Shown here in pieces: positions 15,491 to 26,116 of a stretch of DNA of 64,000 nucleotides. The notes under the pieces are model-generated. The model ran no database searches. It worked only from the letters and a program-made list of their open reading frames with translations, and was not told the DNA's origin. The stretch is from Bacillota bacterium (GTDB lineage: Bacteria; Bacillota; Limnochordia; DUMW01), in assembly GCA_012839765.1 (NCBI GenBank), contig DUMW01000088.1:39364-103363 (forward strand). The letters run 5' to 3'. Numbering within the stretch: position 1 is the stretch's first letter; each line of letters opens with the position of its first letter. The position numbers and the translations under genes are program-made.

Positions 15491-18400
15491 ATGTATCTTA
15501 AATACCTGGAATTGGTCGGCTTTAAATCCTTCGGAAAACGGGTGCGCATGGTCTTCGAACCCGGTCTTATTGCCATTGTGGGCCCGAACGGTAGCGGTAA
15601 GAGCAACGTGGTGGACGCCATCCGTTGGGTCCTGGGGGAACAGAGCATGAAGAACCTCCGGGGGGATCAGCTGGATGATGTGATCTTTGCGGGGACCAAA
15701 GAGGCCCGTCCCTTAGGTAAAGCGAAAGTGGAACTTACTTTAGATAACAGCAGTGGCCTTCTGCCGGTGGAGTTTGCCGAAGTCTCCGTCTCTCGGACGG
15801 TGTACCGCAACGGAGATAGCGAGTTTGCCATCAATCGGCAAAGTTGTCGCTTGCGGGATATCCAGGAGCTGTTTTTGGGTACGGGCCTGGGCCGGGACGG
15901 CTACGGGATCATCGGCCAGGGCCAGGTGGACGCCTTCTTGGCCGCCAGCAGCACCGAACGCCGTCTCGTGCTGGAGGAAGTGGCGGGTATTAGCCTCTAC
16001 CAGCGCAAGAAGGCCGAAGCCCTCAGGCGCCTGGAACAGACTGCCTCCACCCTGGTGCGGGTGCAGGACCTACTAGGGGAATTGAGCCGCCAATTGGAGC
16101 CGCTGCGCACCGAGGCCGAGCGGGCCCGGGAGTATGCCCGACTCCAGGAGGAACTCACCAAGCTGGAACTGCAGATTGCCCGGACTCGGATCGAACAGTA
16201 CCGGGGCGAGGAAGGGAAGCTCAAAGAGCAACTGGCCGCGGCCAAGGCCCAATTGGACCAAGTCCTGGGAAAGCTTTCGCAACTGAAGCAGTCCCGGGAG
16301 CAGATCAAAGAAAGGGCAGAGGAACTGGCTTCTACCTACGAAAGCCACCGGACCCGTCTATATGAGCTGCGCACTGCTTTGGAGAAAAATGCCGCCGCGC
16401 TCCTCATGGTAGAGGAACGTCAGGAACGCTATGGCGAAGAACAGGCGGCCCAAAGAGAAGGGGTCACCCGGGCCCAGGTTCGTCGCGAAGAGCTCACCGC
16501 CTGTTTGCAGGCGGTGGAAGAACGGCAACAGACCCTGGAAGTCACCCAAAGGGAGCTTGTGGCGAAGAAGGAGGAAATCAGTGTCCAGCGGCAGGGGCGT
16601 CAGCGGGACCTTGCGGCACTGGAAAGGCAGCTGGAAGAAGGACAACACCAGTTAACCCAGTATGCTAACCAGGTGGCGGTGTTGCAAGAGAAGCTCCAGA
16701 CGGCCCAGGCGAGCCAGGCGGAAAAACAGGCCCACTTGGACAAGCTCCAGGCCCAGGAAGGGGAACTGGCCCGGGAACTGGAAAGGGCCCAGGCGCGCTT
16801 GGCCCAGTGGCGACAAAACCTGGTGGACAAAGAGGCAAAACTTGCGGACACCGAAAACTCCGTTGCCCACCAAACCCAGCTGATCCAGGGGGGCGAGGCC
16901 ACCCTGGTCTCCCTGCAGGCCGGGCTTGCGAAAAGCCGGGAGGATCTGCAGAGGGTCCGGGCTCAGCAGCGGACTTTGCTTGATCTACAGGAATCCAGCT
17001 ATTTCCAAGGGGTACGTAGTGTCCTGAAGGCAAGGCTCCCGGGAATTATCGGTACCGTGGGGGAGCTTTTGACGGTGCCCGCGGAATACGAGTTGGCTTT
17101 GGAAGTGGCCTTGGGGAACAATATTCAGGACATTGTGGTGGAACATATGGAGGCGGCCCTCGGGGCCATCGATTACCTGAAAAAGCGTCGGGGCGGACGG
17201 GCCACCTTCCTGCCCCTAGATGTATTACAACCGGAAGGGCCCCTCCGGGTGGAGAGTTTTCCTGGCCTGGTGGGGATCGCCGCGGATCTGGTGGAGATCG
17301 ATCCCCAGTACCAGGTGGTGGCCCAACATCTGTTGGGCCGGGTGTTGATCGTAGAAAGGCTGGAGGATGCCCAGCCGGTCCTGGAACGCCTAAAACGGCG
17401 GCCGCGCATTGTGACCCTCGATGGTGATTTTATCAGCCCTAGCGGTTCCATCACCGGGGGGACCCCCCGGAAGGAACGTTCTGGCCTTTTAGCCCGCCGC
17501 CGGCGGCTGGTGGAGACCCAGCGGGAACTGGCGGAACTCACCAATACCATTAACCAGCTGGAGATCCAGCGGAAGGAACAGGAAGAGATACTGCGCCAGC
17601 AGCGGGACCAGAATGAGGCCCTACGGGCCCGCCGGGAAGAGTTGCTTTTGGCCGTTCAGGCGGCCCAGCATGAGGTCCGGTCCGCCCAGGAACACGTAGA
17701 TCGGGTGGAGGAGCAGCTGGCTAAACAAAGGTCCGAACGGGAAAGTTGGGAGGAACAGGAGTCTTTGCTGGCTTCTTCCTTTGCCGCCTATCGGCGGGAG
17801 CTGGCCCAAGTGACCGAGGCCCACGCAGGGCTCTTGGAGAGACTAGAAGCCGCCAAGACGGCCCAACAAGAATTGCGACGGGTGCTGGAGGGACTGGAGC
17901 GGGAGTTCACCGCCGTGGCGGTGGAACTGGCCAAAGTGGACGAAGGGTTGAAAAAGGTCCGGCAGGACCGGGAACGCTACAACAAGGAGCTGGAAGCCTT
18001 AGGCCAGGAGATCGCGGACCGTCACCGGGCCTTGGCGCAACTGGCTGCGGAACTGGAAAAGGCCCAGGGAGCCAAGGAAGAGCACCAAGGCCGCAGAATA
18101 AAGCTACAGGAAGAAGAGGCGGCCACCGGAAACCTCCTAGAAGAGCTTTCGGGACAACAGGAGAAACTAGGCCAGGAGGCAAAGGTGCTGGATGATCAGA
18201 TCCAGGCCGCGGAGCAGGAGGCGGCCCAGCTTGAACAGTGGACCAACAAGTTGACCTTTAACCTGCGGGAAGTCTCTTTGCGGCTAGAGCAGCTTAAGGA
18301 GGAGTTGGGGGAGAAGTACGGGCTCTCCCTGGAAGAGGTGACAAAGCATCCGCCCCTGGAGGGCGCCCTGGACCAGGCCCGGACCCAGGTCAGCCGGCTG

Positions 18401-19024
18401 CGGGCCCAACTGCGGGAGCTAGGTACTGTGGATCCCAGCAGCATCCAACGGTATGAGGAGACCCAGGAACGCTATGAGTTTCTCAGTGCCCAGTACCGGG
18501 ATTTGCTCGACGCCCGGGGGGCCATTGAAAAACTGATCCAGCGGATCCAAAGGGAGTGTGAGGTCCGCTTCCAGAAGACCTTTGAGCAGGTGAAGAAGGA
18601 GTTCAGCAAGACCTTTCGGCAGTTGTTCAACGGAGGGACCGCGGAGCTGCGCCTGGTGGAGTTAGAAGAGGGCGGAACTAAGGGTTTGGAGCTTTACGTC
18701 AGCCCGCCGGGTAAACGGGTGCAGAATATCAATTTGTTATCCGGGGGTGAGCGGGCCTTGACAGGGATTGCCTTCTTGATGAGTGTCCTGCGGGTACGTC
18801 CCACTCCCTTCTGCATCCTCGATGAGATCGATGCCGCTTTGGACGAAGCGAATCTGGAGCGCTTCATCCGGCTAGTGCGGGAGATGGCAGACAAGATCCA
18901 GTTTCTAGTGATCACCCACCGTCCCGCCACCATGGAGGCCGCGGACATTGTCTACGGAGTCACCATGCAGGAATCGGGGATCTCCAAGGTGATCTCCCTG
19001 CGGATGACGGAAGCCGTATCATGA
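15491..19024 (+). CDS. smc: chromosome segregation ATPase SMC
   Basis: 1177 residues. Walker A is GPNGSGKSN (about residues 32-40); then come a long coiled coil, a hinge at about residues 510-660 ([14 protein letters not shown] ... [12 protein letters not shown]), a second coiled coil, and the C-terminal signature [14 protein letters not shown] with Walker [14 protein letters not shown]. It forms the condensin core that compacts and segregates the chromosome with ScpA/ScpB, which are not in this window. ATG 15491 follows GGGCAGGACAGGG. It is followed 25 bp later by ftsY, the usual order. Confidence 0.98.
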   Translation: MYLKYLELVGFKSFGKRVRMVFEPGLIAIVGPNGSGKSNVVDAIRWVLGEQSMKNLRGDQLDDVIFAGTKEARPLGKAKVELTLDNSSGLLPVEFAEVSVSRTVYRNGDSEFAINRQSCRLRDIQELFLGTGLGRDGYGIIGQGQVDAFLAASSTERRLVLEEVAGISLYQRKKAEALRRLEQTASTLVRVQDLLGELSRQLEPLRTEAERAREYARLQEELTKLELQIARTRIEQYRGEEGKLKEQLAAAKAQLDQVLGKLSQLKQSREQIKERAEELASTYESHRTRLYELRTALEKNAAALLMVEERQERYGEEQAAQREGVTRAQVRREELTACLQAVEERQQTLEVTQRELVAKKEEISVQRQGRQRDLAALERQLEEGQHQLTQYANQVAVLQEKLQTAQASQAEKQAHLDKLQAQEGELARELERAQARLAQWRQNLVDKEAKLADTENSVAHQTQLIQGGEATLVSLQAGLAKSREDLQRVRAQQRTLLDLQESSYFQGVRSVLKARLPGIIGTVGELLTVPAEYELALEVALGNNIQDIVVEHMEAALGAIDYLKKRRGGRATFLPLDVLQPEGPLRVESFPGLVGIAADLVEIDPQYQVVAQHLLGRVLIVERLEDAQPVLERLKRRPRIVTLDGDFISPSGSITGGTPRKERSGLLARRRRLVETQRELAELTNTINQLEIQRKEQEEILRQQRDQNEALRARREELLLAVQAAQHEVRSAQEHVDRVEEQLAKQRSERESWEEQESLLASSFAAYRRELAQVTEAHAGLLERLEAAKTAQQELRRVLEGLEREFTAVAVELAKVDEGLKKVRQDRERYNKELEALGQEIADRHRALAQLAAELEKAQGAKEEHQGRRIKLQEEEAATGNLLEELSGQQEKLGQEAKVLDDQIQAAEQEAAQLEQWTNKLTFNLREVSLRLEQLKEELGEKYGLSLEEVTKHPPLEGALDQARTQVSRLRAQLRELGTVDPSSIQRYEETQERYEFLSAQYRDLLDARGAIEKLIQRIQRECEVRFQKTFEQVKKEFSKTFRQLFNGGTAELRLVELEEGGTKGLELYVSPPGKRVQNINLLSGGERALTGIAFLMSVLRVRPTPFCILDEIDAALDEANLERFIRLVREMADKIQFLVITHRPATMEAADIVYGVTMQESGISKVISLRMTEAVS

Positions 19025-19049
19025 TTTATGTACAAAAGGAGAAGGACCA

Positions 19050-20069
19050 ATGCTGAAACGACTATTTGGCAGAACCAAGGTGGAGGAGCCCACCCAGGAA
19101 GTGGTGGAGGAAAAGGAAGTCCCTAAGAAACCCGTAGAGAAAAAGGAAGGCTTCTTCAGCCGGCTGCGCTCTGGCCTCAGCAAGACCAGGGCGGGTTTGG
19201 TAGGGAAGGTGGAACAGATCCTCGGGGCCTACCAGAAGATCGATGAGGAGCTTTACGAAGAACTGGAAGAGGCCCTGATCATGGCCGACGTAGGGGTGAA
19301 CACCACCCTGAAGCTGATGGAGGAATTGCGGGAGAAGGTCAAGGAGCAGAAGATCACTGAACCTAAGGCCCTGAAGGGATTGCTCCAGGAGTCCTTGGTG
19401 GAACTTTTGGGCAGTCAGACCGCGCCCTTGGCCAAAAACGAACAAGGCACCACCGTCTATTTAGTGGTGGGGGTGAACGGTTCCGGCAAGACCACCAGTA
19501 TTGGGAAGTTAGCGGCCCAGCTTAAGGAGGGAGGAAATAGTGTGCTTTTGTGCGCTGCGGACACCTTCCGGGCGGCGGCCATCGATCAGCTGGAGGAGTG
19601 GTCGAACCGGGTGGGGGTGCCCATCATCAAACACCAGGCGGGGGCTGATCCCGCTGCGGTGGTCTACGATGGGATCCAGGCGGCCAAGTCCCGGGGGGTG
19701 GATTATCTGATCGTGGATACCGCCGGGCGCTTGCACACCCAGAAGAACTTGATGCAGGAGCTGGCCAAGATCGAGCGGGTCCTGGAACGGGAACTGGGGA
19801 CGAAACCCCATGAAGTATTATTGGTGGTGGACGGGACTACCGGCCAAAATGCCCTGTCCCAGGCCAAGCTCTTCGCCCAGTCGGTGCATTTATCGGGGAT
19901 TGTGCTTACCAAACTGGACGGCACTGCCCGGGGTGGTATTGTGGTCTCCATTGCCGATGAGTTGGGGATTCCGGTTAAACTGATCGGTGTGGGGGAGGCG
20001 GTTGGAGACTTACAGGAGTTTCGGCCCCAGGCCTTCGTGGAGGCCCTGTTTGCCACTGAGGAGGAATAA
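19050..20069 (+). CDS. ftsY: signal recognition particle receptor FtsY
   Basis: A 339-residue SRP GTPase receptor. It has a short acidic and basic N-terminal A region (residues 1-35), then the N domain and the G domain with GVNGSGKTTSIGKLA, DTFRAAAIDQL, DTAGRLHTQ and TKLDGTARGG. It docks SRP-ribosome complexes at the membrane. ATG 19050 follows AAAAGGAGAAGG. It ends at a bidirectional terminator. Confidence 0.98.
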   Translation: MLKRLFGRTKVEEPTQEVVEEKEVPKKPVEKKEGFFSRLRSGLSKTRAGLVGKVEQILGAYQKIDEELYEELEEALIMADVGVNTTLKLMEELREKVKEQKITEPKALKGLLQESLVELLGSQTAPLAKNEQGTTVYLVVGVNGSGKTTSIGKLAAQLKEGGNSVLLCAADTFRAAAIDQLEEWSNRVGVPIIKHQAGADPAAVVYDGIQAAKSRGVDYLIVDTAGRLHTQKNLMQELAKIERVLERELGTKPHEVLLVVDGTTGQNALSQAKLFAQSVHLSGIVLTKLDGTARGGIVVSIADELGIPVKLIGVGEAVGDLQEFRPQAFVEALFATEEE

Positions 20070-20098
20070 AAAAGGTGGGGACTTGCCCCACCTTTCTT
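20068..20098. terminator. bidirectional terminator between ftsY and the SPOCS gene
   Basis: AAAGGTGGGG (20071-20080) and CCCCACCTTT (20086-20095) form a perfect stem. The A-run on the left makes a good T-tract for the reverse gene; the right side is short (CTTTCTTG). Confidence 0.85.
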
Positions 20099-20114
20099 GC
20101 GTGACAATCGGGTG

Positions 20115-20657
20115 TTACGTGATAATCCGGGTGCTGATGATATTGGAATTGGCCACTAACAAATCCCGCTGGACGAATTCGCTGACCTTCACGAAAAGAT
20201 CCACCACGACCCGCACCGATAGGGAAGTGGGGGAGAGCAGTTCGGTGATCACCTCGGAGCTGAGGAGTCGGTGTTGGATATCGATCTCCATGTCATCGGG
20301 GGAAAGGCCAGGAAGCTCCAATACCGTTTCGAAGGGGAGGTCGGCAGCTTCATGGCGGACCGTATCGGTCTCATCCACATAGAAGATCTGCAGATGGATG
20401 TCTCCCTGGGTCACGACCTTGTTGCAGAAGATGGAGTGTTCCAGATCCTCCAGCTCCACATCCACTCGGAAAACCTTGATCGCGGGTGATGCCAAACCTA
20501 CAGTAGCGCTTTCCACAATCTGCGCGATCTTATCGCCAATGACCCGCAACAGCTTGAAGCGCTCGATAGCATAGGGCGCACGTTTAAACTTCTTGCGTCT
20601 TACGGGCCAGAAGTCCTTGTCCCTACCGGGGCAAAAGGTCTTTGTCTTGTAATCCAT
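20115..20657 (-). CDS. SPOCS-domain (DUF3794) protein
   Basis: 180 residues with one SPOCS (DUF3794) domain at about residues 40-150, the domain found in SipL and other spore-envelope proteins; VIGDKIAQIV, LEHSIFCNKVVTQGDIHLQIFYV and VRHEAADLPFETVLELPG are typical. The N-terminal 30 residues are basic (RRKKFKRAP). The frame is open further upstream to 20798, but the ATG at 20657 follows a perfect AAAGGAGG. It is a single-gene unit pointing against ftsY and ylxM-ffh and is probably sporulation-linked. No sigma-E, -G or -K promoter could be assigned with confidence. Confidence 0.82.
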   Translation of the reverse strand: MDYKTKTFCPGRDKDFWPVRRKKFKRAPYAIERFKLLRVIGDKIAQIVESATVGLASPAIKVFRVDVELEDLEHSIFCNKVVTQGDIHLQIFYVDETDTVRHEAADLPFETVLELPGLSPDDMEIDIQHRLLSSEVITELLSPTSLSVRVVVDLFVKVSEFVQRDLLVANSNIISTRIIT

Positions 20658-20791
20658 CGGGCAATTCCTCCTTTCTTGCCACTGCAATATATCTATATGA
20701 ATCGGCCTTGGAGGTTGCACTAGCCAAGGGGTCCCAAAAAGGCTCTTGAATTGCTCCCAGCCCAGCGGGTCCAATTTCCCACCATGTCCCG

Positions 20792-20820
20792 TTGACATCC
20801 CCCGGGTCTGCGGGTATACT
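20792..20820 (+). promoter_or_regulatory. strong sigma-A promoter of the ylxM-ffh-rpsP operon
   Basis: TTGACA (20792-20797), a 17-base spacer and TATACT (20815-20820). It rules out translation starts upstream of about 20827 for ylxM. Confidence 0.8.
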
Positions 20821-20880
20821 ACTGCTGTAAAGGGCCATCACTTAACAGCGGAATTCATATTCGTCTCGGGGTGTGAATTC

Positions 20881-21279
20881 GTGGAGAAAACACTAGAGCA
20901 GACCCTGCTATTTGATTTTTACGATGAACTGCTCACGGACAAGCAAAGAGAGATCTTTCGGCTGTATTACCACGAAGACCTGTCCTTCGGGGAGATCGCG
21001 GAGATGTTTCACATCAGCCGGCAAGGCGTCTACGATATTCTCAAGCGGGCCAAAGGACAGATCTTAGAATTGGAAGGGAAGTTGAAGTTAGTACAGCGGT
21101 ACCGACATAACCAGCGGGTCAAGGAACGGATGTTGGTGAGCCTACAGCAGTTGACGGACCTACTTCACGATCGGGAGGCGGAAGTCCCCAGGGATCTTTA
21201 TGAGACCGTGGAGCGGACCTTAGAGCAGCTGCAGGAAGATATTCGTTCCGTGGATGCGGACCAGGAAAGGGGCGGTTAA
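20881..21279 (+). CDS. ylxM: YlxM/p13 family protein, SRP-associated helix-turn-helix
   Basis: A 132-residue YlxM-family protein. The helix-turn-helix core is LTDKQREIFRLYYHEDLSFGEIAEMFHISRQG, resembling sigma region 4, then a charged helical tail. In streptococci YlxM modulates SRP GTPase activity. GTG 20881 gives the family start MEKTLEQTLLFDFYDELLT; the frame open to 20746 begins upstream of the promoter and is excluded. It abuts ffh with no gap. Confidence 0.93.
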   Translation: MEKTLEQTLLFDFYDELLTDKQREIFRLYYHEDLSFGEIAEMFHISRQGVYDILKRAKGQILELEGKLKLVQRYRHNQRVKERMLVSLQQLTDLLHDREAEVPRDLYETVERTLEQLQEDIRSVDADQERGG

Positions 21280-22617
21280 GTGTTTGAAGGACTGGCAGAA
21301 AAACTCCAAGCCACTTTAGGCAAGCTACGCTCCCGGGGTCGGCTCAGCGAGCAAGATGTGGAGACCGCCCTACGGGAAGTGCGGTTGGCTCTGTTGGAGG
21401 CTGACGTCAACTACAAAGTGGTGCGGTCCTTTACCAGTCGGGTGAAGGAGCGGGCGGTGGGCGAGGAAGTGATGAAAAGCCTGACTCCCGCACAGCAGGT
21501 GGTGAAAATTGTCCATGACGAGCTCCGGATCCTGCTGGGTGGAGAGGAGAAGGGCCTGCAGTTGTCCGGGAATCCAGCGGTGTTGATGCTGGTGGGACTG
21601 CAGGGTTCCGGTAAGACCACCTCCTCAGCGAAACTGGCCCTGCACCTGAAGAAGAAGGGGAAGAAGCCCCTGCTGGTGGCCGCAGACGTCTATCGACCGG
21701 CTGCGGTGAAGCAGCTGCAGGTGCTAGGTGAACAGCTGAACGTGGGTGTCTTCAGTATGGGTACGGACCATGATCCCGTGGACATTGCCAAGGCGGGACT
21801 CAGCCATGCCCAGTCCCACGGGTACGATGTGGTCCTTTGTGATACCGCCGGCCGGTTGCATGTGGACGCGCAGATGATGGAGGAACTGGTCCGGATCAAG
21901 GAGGCCCTGAACCCTGCGGAGATCCTCTTTGTGGCCGATGCCATGACCGGGCAGGACGCTGTTAATGTGGCCGCAACCTTCAACGAGCAGCTGGATATTA
22001 CCGGCATTATTCTCACCAAGCTCGATGGTGATGCCCGGGGCGGGGCGGCCCTCTCCATTAAAGAGGTGACCGGTAAGCCCATTAAGTTTGTGGGGATGGG
22101 GGAGAAGGCCGATGCCCTGGAGGTCTTCCACCCGGACCGGGTAGCGTCCCGGATCCTGGGGATGGGGGATGTCTTGAGCCTCATCGAGAAGGCGGAGGCG
22201 GCCATCAGCGAGGAGGAGGCCCGCCGGCTCGGGGAACGGATCCTCACCGCCCAGTTCACCCTGGAGGATTTCCTCGAGCAGCTGCAGCAGATTAAGAAGA
22301 TGGGTCCCTTGGACCAGCTGCTGGGGATGATCCCTGGGTTTTCCCAGGCCAAGCGCCTGCAGGGCTTTGAGGTGGATGAAAAGCAGATGAAATCCATCGA
22401 GGCCATTATCCAGTCGATGACGCCCGCCGAGCGGAACAACCCTGAGATCATCGACGGAAGCCGGCGCAAGCGCATCGCCGCAGGCAGTGGGACCACGGTG
22501 CAGGATGTGAATCGTCTGCTCAAACAGTTCAAACAGACGAAGCAGATGATGAAGCAGTTGGGGGCCCTAGAGAAGGGTAAAAAACCCCGGGGAAAGATGC
22601 GTGCATTTTTCCAGTAG
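21280..22617 (+). CDS. ffh: signal recognition particle protein Ffh
   Basis: A 445-residue SRP54 GTPase. The N domain is followed by the G domain with GLQGSGKTTSSAKLA, DVYRPAAVKQL, DTAGRLHVD and TKLDGDARGG, and by a Met-rich M domain (residues about 300-445, QQIKKMGPLDQLLGMIPG) that binds 4.5S RNA and signal peptides. GTG 21280 immediately follows the ylxM stop. The 4.5S RNA gene itself is not in the window. Confidence 0.98.
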   Translation: MFEGLAEKLQATLGKLRSRGRLSEQDVETALREVRLALLEADVNYKVVRSFTSRVKERAVGEEVMKSLTPAQQVVKIVHDELRILLGGEEKGLQLSGNPAVLMLVGLQGSGKTTSSAKLALHLKKKGKKPLLVAADVYRPAAVKQLQVLGEQLNVGVFSMGTDHDPVDIAKAGLSHAQSHGYDVVLCDTAGRLHVDAQMMEELVRIKEALNPAEILFVADAMTGQDAVNVAATFNEQLDITGIILTKLDGDARGGAALSIKEVTGKPIKFVGMGEKADALEVFHPDRVASRILGMGDVLSLIEKAEAAISEEEARRLGERILTAQFTLEDFLEQLQQIKKMGPLDQLLGMIPGFSQAKRLQGFEVDEKQMKSIEAIIQSMTPAERNNPEIIDGSRRKRIAAGSGTTVQDVNRLLKQFKQTKQMMKQLGALEKGKKPRGKMRAFFQ

Positions 22618-22649
22618 ATCAAATCAATGTATATTAAGGAGTGAACAGC

Positions 22650-22919
22650 TTGGCAGCAAGAATTAGATTGCGCAGAATGGGTGCGAAGAAGAGACCATAC
22701 TACCGCCTGGTGGTGACCGACTCCGCGAAGGCTCCGCAGGGTAGCTACATCGAGGCCATCGGCCATTACGATCCCATTGCGGAACCCGCGCAGATTAACA
22801 TCGATGAGGAGAAGGCCATCGATTGGCTCATGAAAGGGGCGAAACCTTCCGACACCGCCCGCCGCTTGCTGGAGAAATCCGGAGTGATGCAGCGGTTTAA
22901 AGAGTTAAGAAAGGCTTAA
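22650..22919 (+). CDS. rpsP: 30S ribosomal protein S16
   Basis: An 89-residue S16 starting AARIRLRRMGAKKRPYYRLVV. GTG 22641 is in frame but lies in the TAAGGAGTG ribosome-binding site; TTG 22650 is correctly spaced. It is placed between ffh and khpA as is usual in Bacillota. Confidence 0.97.
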   Translation: MAARIRLRRMGAKKRPYYRLVVTDSAKAPQGSYIEAIGHYDPIAEPAQINIDEEKAIDWLMKGAKPSDTARRLLEKSGVMQRFKELRKA

Positions 22920-22940
22920 GTGACAGAGGGGTAGAGGGGG

Positions 22941-23180
22941 ATGGACAAAGTGAAGGAACTAGTGGAGACAATCGCAAAGGCATTGGTAGACCAGCCCGAT
23001 GAGGTGCGGGTCAATCCTGTGGCTGGCGAGAAATCGGTGATCCTGGAACTTACGGTAGCCCCCGAAGACATGGGTAAGGTGATTGGCAAGCAGGGACGGA
23101 TCGCCAAGGCGATTCGGACCGTGGTGAAAGCAGCCGCGTCCAAGGAAGACAAGACCTACCATGTGGAGATCATCGACTAG
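22941..23180 (+). CDS. khpA: KH-domain RNA-binding protein KhpA (YlqC)
   Basis: A 79-residue single-KH protein. The GxxG loop is GKQGRIAKAIR. In Gram-positive bacteria KhpA pairs with KhpB and affects cell elongation and RNA metabolism. It sits in the conserved rpsP-khpA-rimM-trmD-rplS order. Confidence 0.95.
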   Translation: MDKVKELVETIAKALVDQPDEVRVNPVAGEKSVILELTVAPEDMGKVIGKQGRIAKAIRTVVKAAASKEDKTYHVEIID

Positions 23181-23205
23181 GTAGGTGCGACGGAGGGTAG
23201 CCAAG

Positions 23206-23718
23206 TTGAGTAACGACGAGCTCATCGCCATCGGGGTGGTCACCAGGCCCCACGGCATCAACGGGGAGCTGCGGGTGAAGGTCTTGACCGACTTTCCCGA
23301 TCGCTACTCCCTTCTGGAGCGGGTGTACCTGACCAAAGGGGAGAGAATTGAGGCGTTCCCGGTGGAACGGGTCAGGGAACACCAGGGGGACCAGTTGTTG
23401 CAGCTGGCGGGGATCGACACCCTCGATGAGGCGAATGTGTGGCGGACGGCCTACGTCAAGATCCCCAAGGAAGAGCTGGTGCCCTTGCCCGAGGGGAGTT
23501 ACTACGTCTTCGAGTTGATCGGATGTACGGTGGTTACCGACACGGGGGAGAAGATCGGTGAGTTGGTGGATGTGCTGACCACCGCGGCCAACGATGTTTA
23601 TGTGGTGAAGGGCAAGAAACAGGAGATTCTGTTGCCGGCCATCAGGGATGTGGTCAGGGACTTCGATCTTTCCACAGGGACCATTACCGTCCGCCTGCTT
23701 CCCGGGCTTGTAGATTGA
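23206..23718 (+). CDS. rimM: 16S rRNA processing protein RimM
   Basis: A 170-residue RimM that helps 30S maturation around S19. The N-terminal barrel starts [20 protein letters not shown], and the C-terminal PRC barrel runs from about residue 90 ([12 protein letters not shown] ... LLPGLVD). GTG 23185 is in frame, but TTG 23206 is eight bases after CGGAGGG and gives the conventional start. Confidence 0.95.
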   Translation: MSNDELIAIGVVTRPHGINGELRVKVLTDFPDRYSLLERVYLTKGERIEAFPVERVREHQGDQLLQLAGIDTLDEANVWRTAYVKIPKEELVPLPEGSYYVFELIGCTVVTDTGEKIGELVDVLTTAANDVYVVKGKKQEILLPAIRDVVRDFDLSTGTITVRLLPGLVD

Positions 23719-23737
23719 TGGAGCGTGTGGTGATGCT

Positions 23738-24484
23738 GTGAAGATTGATATTCTGACCCTGTTTCCCGAGATGTTTACAGGGCCCTTTGACCATAGTATG
23801 ATTAAGCGGGCCAGGGAAGCGGAGATCGTGGAGATTCAGCTGTGGAACATCCGGGACTTCGCCCAGGATAAGCATCGTATGACCGATGATTATCCCTACG
23901 GTGGTGGGGCGGGGATGGTCATGAAGCCGGAACCCATCGTCTACGGCCTGCAGCATGTCTGCGCAAAACGGGCGGATCTGGAGCGGGAGACTGTGCTGAT
24001 GTCGCCCCAAGGCCAGGTCTTTTCCCAGGACATCGCCCGGGAACTGGCCCGCAAAGAGCACCTGGTACTCATCTGTGGCCATTACGAAGGCGTGGACGAA
24101 CGGGTTTATGAATATATTGACCGTGAGATTTCCATTGGGGACTATGTCCTCACCGGGGGAGAGCTTCCCGCGATGGTGGTGGTGGATGTGGTGTGCCGCC
24201 TGTTGCCCGGAGTTTTGGGCAGCGGACCAGCGGCGGCCTTAGACGACTCCATTGCCCATGGGTTATTGGAGTATCCCCAGTATACCCGACCCAGGGAATT
24301 TGCCGGGCGCGCGGTGCCTGAGATCTTGCTGAGTGGCCATCATGCCAAGATCGAAGCCTGGCGGCGGAAGGAGTCCCTGCGGAGAACGTTGCTGAAACGA
24401 CCGGATCTTTTGGAGAAAGCCGATTTACAGGAAGAGGATTTCAGACTTCTGGAAGAGATACGCCAGGAAGAAGGGTTAAGTTAG
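23738..24484 (+). CDS. trmD: tRNA (guanine-37-N1)-methyltransferase
   Basis: A 248-residue SPOUT methyltransferase that makes m1G37 in tRNA and prevents frameshifting. It starts [12 protein letters not shown] and has the [17 protein letters not shown] block and the knot segment [20 protein letters not shown] start at 23738. Confidence 0.98.
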   Translation: MKIDILTLFPEMFTGPFDHSMIKRAREAEIVEIQLWNIRDFAQDKHRMTDDYPYGGGAGMVMKPEPIVYGLQHVCAKRADLERETVLMSPQGQVFSQDIARELARKEHLVLICGHYEGVDERVYEYIDREISIGDYVLTGGELPAMVVVDVVCRLLPGVLGSGPAAALDDSIAHGLLEYPQYTRPREFAGRAVPEILLSGHHAKIEAWRRKESLRRTLLKRPDLLEKADLQEEDFRLLEEIRQEEGLS

Positions 24485-24506
24485 ACATAAGCAGGGAGTG
24501 AGTAGA

Positions 24507-24848
24507 TTGGAATTGATTAGAGCCATTGAACAGGAACAGCTGCGAGAGGATATACCGGAATTCCGACCGGGAGACACCGTGCGGGTGCACCTGCGCGTTG
24601 TGGAAGGCGAACGGGAACGGATCCAGGTTTTTGAAGGTGTGGTAATCAAGCGCCGGGGCGGCGGCTTGCGGGAGACCTTCACCGTCCGGAAGATCAGCCA
24701 AGGTATCGGTGTGGAGCGGACGTTGCCGTTGCATTCTCCGCGCATTGCCAAGATCGAGGTTGTACGCCTGGGTAAGGTACGTCGGGCCAAACTGTACTAC
24801 CTCCGGTCCAGACGTGGTAAGGCGGCCCGGATCAAGGAAAGGAGATAG
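24507..24848 (+). CDS. rplS: 50S ribosomal protein L19
   Basis: 113 residues, matching L19 throughout ([53 protein letters not shown]). GTG 24498 is in frame but part of the AGGGAGTG site; TTG 24507 has correct spacing and is taken as the start. Confidence 0.97.
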   Translation: MELIRAIEQEQLREDIPEFRPGDTVRVHLRVVEGERERIQVFEGVVIKRRGGGLRETFTVRKISQGIGVERTLPLHSPRIAKIEVVRLGKVRRAKLYYLRSRRGKAARIKERR

Positions 24849-24856
24849 GTGATACC

Positions 24857-25435
24857 GTGGGACAGGTGGAGAAATCGGAGTTAATGGAGTTTATCGAAGC
24901 TCTAGTCATTGCGGTTGCCCTGGGTCTGTTTATCGTGATCTTCATCGTCCAGTCCTTCTTGGTGCAGGGACAATCGATGGAACAGACCTTGACCGACGGA
25001 CAGCGCCTCTTTGTGGATAAACTCACCTATCGATTTCGAGATCCCCAGCGGGGGGAGATCGTGGTATTCAAATACCCCAGCAATCCCTCCCGGAAGTTCA
25101 TCAAACGGGTGATCGGGATTCCGGGTGATGTGGTGGCGATCCGGGATAATGTGCTTTACCTGAACGGAGTGCCCTTGGAGGAAGATTACATCATCGGGCC
25201 CACCCGGGGGATGTATGGCGCGCCCACCTTTGGTCCCCAAACGGTTCCCGAAGGCTGTTACTTTGTCCTCGGTGACAACCGGACCAACAGTGACGACAGC
25301 CGGTATCCCGACGTGGGGATGGTGAAACGGGAATTGATCGTCGGCAGGGCAATCATCAGCTATTGGCCACCTTCCCGGTTAGGTTTGATACGAATTCCCG
25401 AGATTTTCAAGGAAATGGAAGAAAAGCAGCAGTAG
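24857..25435 (+). CDS. lepB: type I signal peptidase
   Basis: A 192-residue membrane-anchored signal peptidase with one N-terminal transmembrane helix (residues about 12-33). The catalytic Ser is in VQGQSMEQTL, the catalytic Lys in FIKRVIGIPGD, and box E is GDNRTNSDDSRYPDVG. It cleaves signal peptides outside the membrane. It starts at GTG 24857, eight bases after rplS, and is probably part of the same operon. Confidence 0.96.
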   Translation: MGQVEKSELMEFIEALVIAVALGLFIVIFIVQSFLVQGQSMEQTLTDGQRLFVDKLTYRFRDPQRGEIVVFKYPSNPSRKFIKRVIGIPGDVVAIRDNVLYLNGVPLEEDYIIGPTRGMYGAPTFGPQTVPEGCYFVLGDNRTNSDDSRYPDVGMVKRELIVGRAIISYWPPSRLGLIRIPEIFKEMEEKQQ

Positions 25436-25438
25436 GGT

Positions 25439-25470
25439 GGGTAGCCGGGTGGTTACCCCCTACTTTTGTT
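25439..25470 (+). terminator. weak terminator or attenuator between lepB and rnhB
   Basis: GGGTAGCC (25439-25446), loop GGGT and GGTTACCC (25451-25458) form an 8-bp stem with one G-T pair. It is followed by CCTACTTTTGTTTT, an interrupted T-tract. Confidence 0.6.
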
Positions 25471-25492
25471 TTCCGGAATCGAGGTTGGTCCC

Positions 25493-26116
25493 TTGGAGCT
25501 TAGTGTCATTGAACATGAGTACTTTCAAGCGGGTATGCGGTACATAGTGGGGGTGGACGAGGCGGGCCGGGGTCCCTTGGCGGGCCCCGTGGTGGCCGCC
25601 GCCGTCTGCTTGCCTCCGCAGGCAAATCTCCCTGGGGTACAGGATTCCAAGACCCTCACCGCGGCCCGACGGGAGGTTTTGTATGACCAAATCCGTAACC
25701 AGGCCCTGGCCGTGGGTTTAGGGGTGGTTTGGCCCGAGGTCATCGATCGGATCAACATTCTCCAAGCCACCCACCGGGCCATGGTAGAGGCGGTGGTGGA
25801 CAGTGGAGTACAGCCCGATCTTCTCTTGGTGGACGGACTGTGGGTCTCTAGGCTGGATATGGCCCCCCAGGTTGCCCTGGTGAAGGGGGATGCCCTGTGT
25901 CTTTCCATCGCCGCGGCCTCCATCGTGGCCAAGGTGGAACGGGATCGGATCATGGTCGCCTTGGACCAAGAATACCCGGGCTACGGGTTTAGTAAACACA
26001 AGGGTTACCCCACCAAGGAGCATATCGCGGCGATTCAGGCTTTAGGCCTTTGCCCCCAACACCGCCGCACCTTCTGCCAACAGCTCCAACAGACCACCCT
26101 GGACCTTAGCTCCTAG
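25493..26116 (+). CDS. rnhB: ribonuclease HII
   Basis: A 207-residue RNase HII that removes RNA from RNA-DNA hybrids and misinserted ribonucleotides. Catalytic acids are in [19 protein letters not shown] and [17 protein letters not shown] is also conserved. TTG 25493 follows GAGG by eight bases; TTG 25466 is in frame but inside the terminator-like hairpin. Its end overlaps the convergent membrane protein gene by 11 bases. The rbgA gene often found upstream is absent. Confidence 0.95.
   Translation: MELSVIEHEYFQAGMRYIVGVDEAGRGPLAGPVVAAAVCLPPQANLPGVQDSKTLTAARREVLYDQIRNQALAVGLGVVWPEVIDRINILQATHRAMVEAVVDSGVQPDLLLVDGLWVSRLDMAPQVALVKGDALCLSIAAASIVAKVERDRIMVALDQEYPGYGFSKHKGYPTKEHIAAIQALGLCPQHRRTFCQQLQQTTLDLSS

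Noticed and set aside
20746..20880. N-terminal extension of ylxM
   Set aside because: It begins upstream of the TTGACA-17-TATACT promoter and has no family similarity.
21690..22766. 358-codon reverse open frame opposite ffh
   Set aside because: It is a shadow frame; Ser- and Arg-rich low-complexity translation typical of antisense frames.
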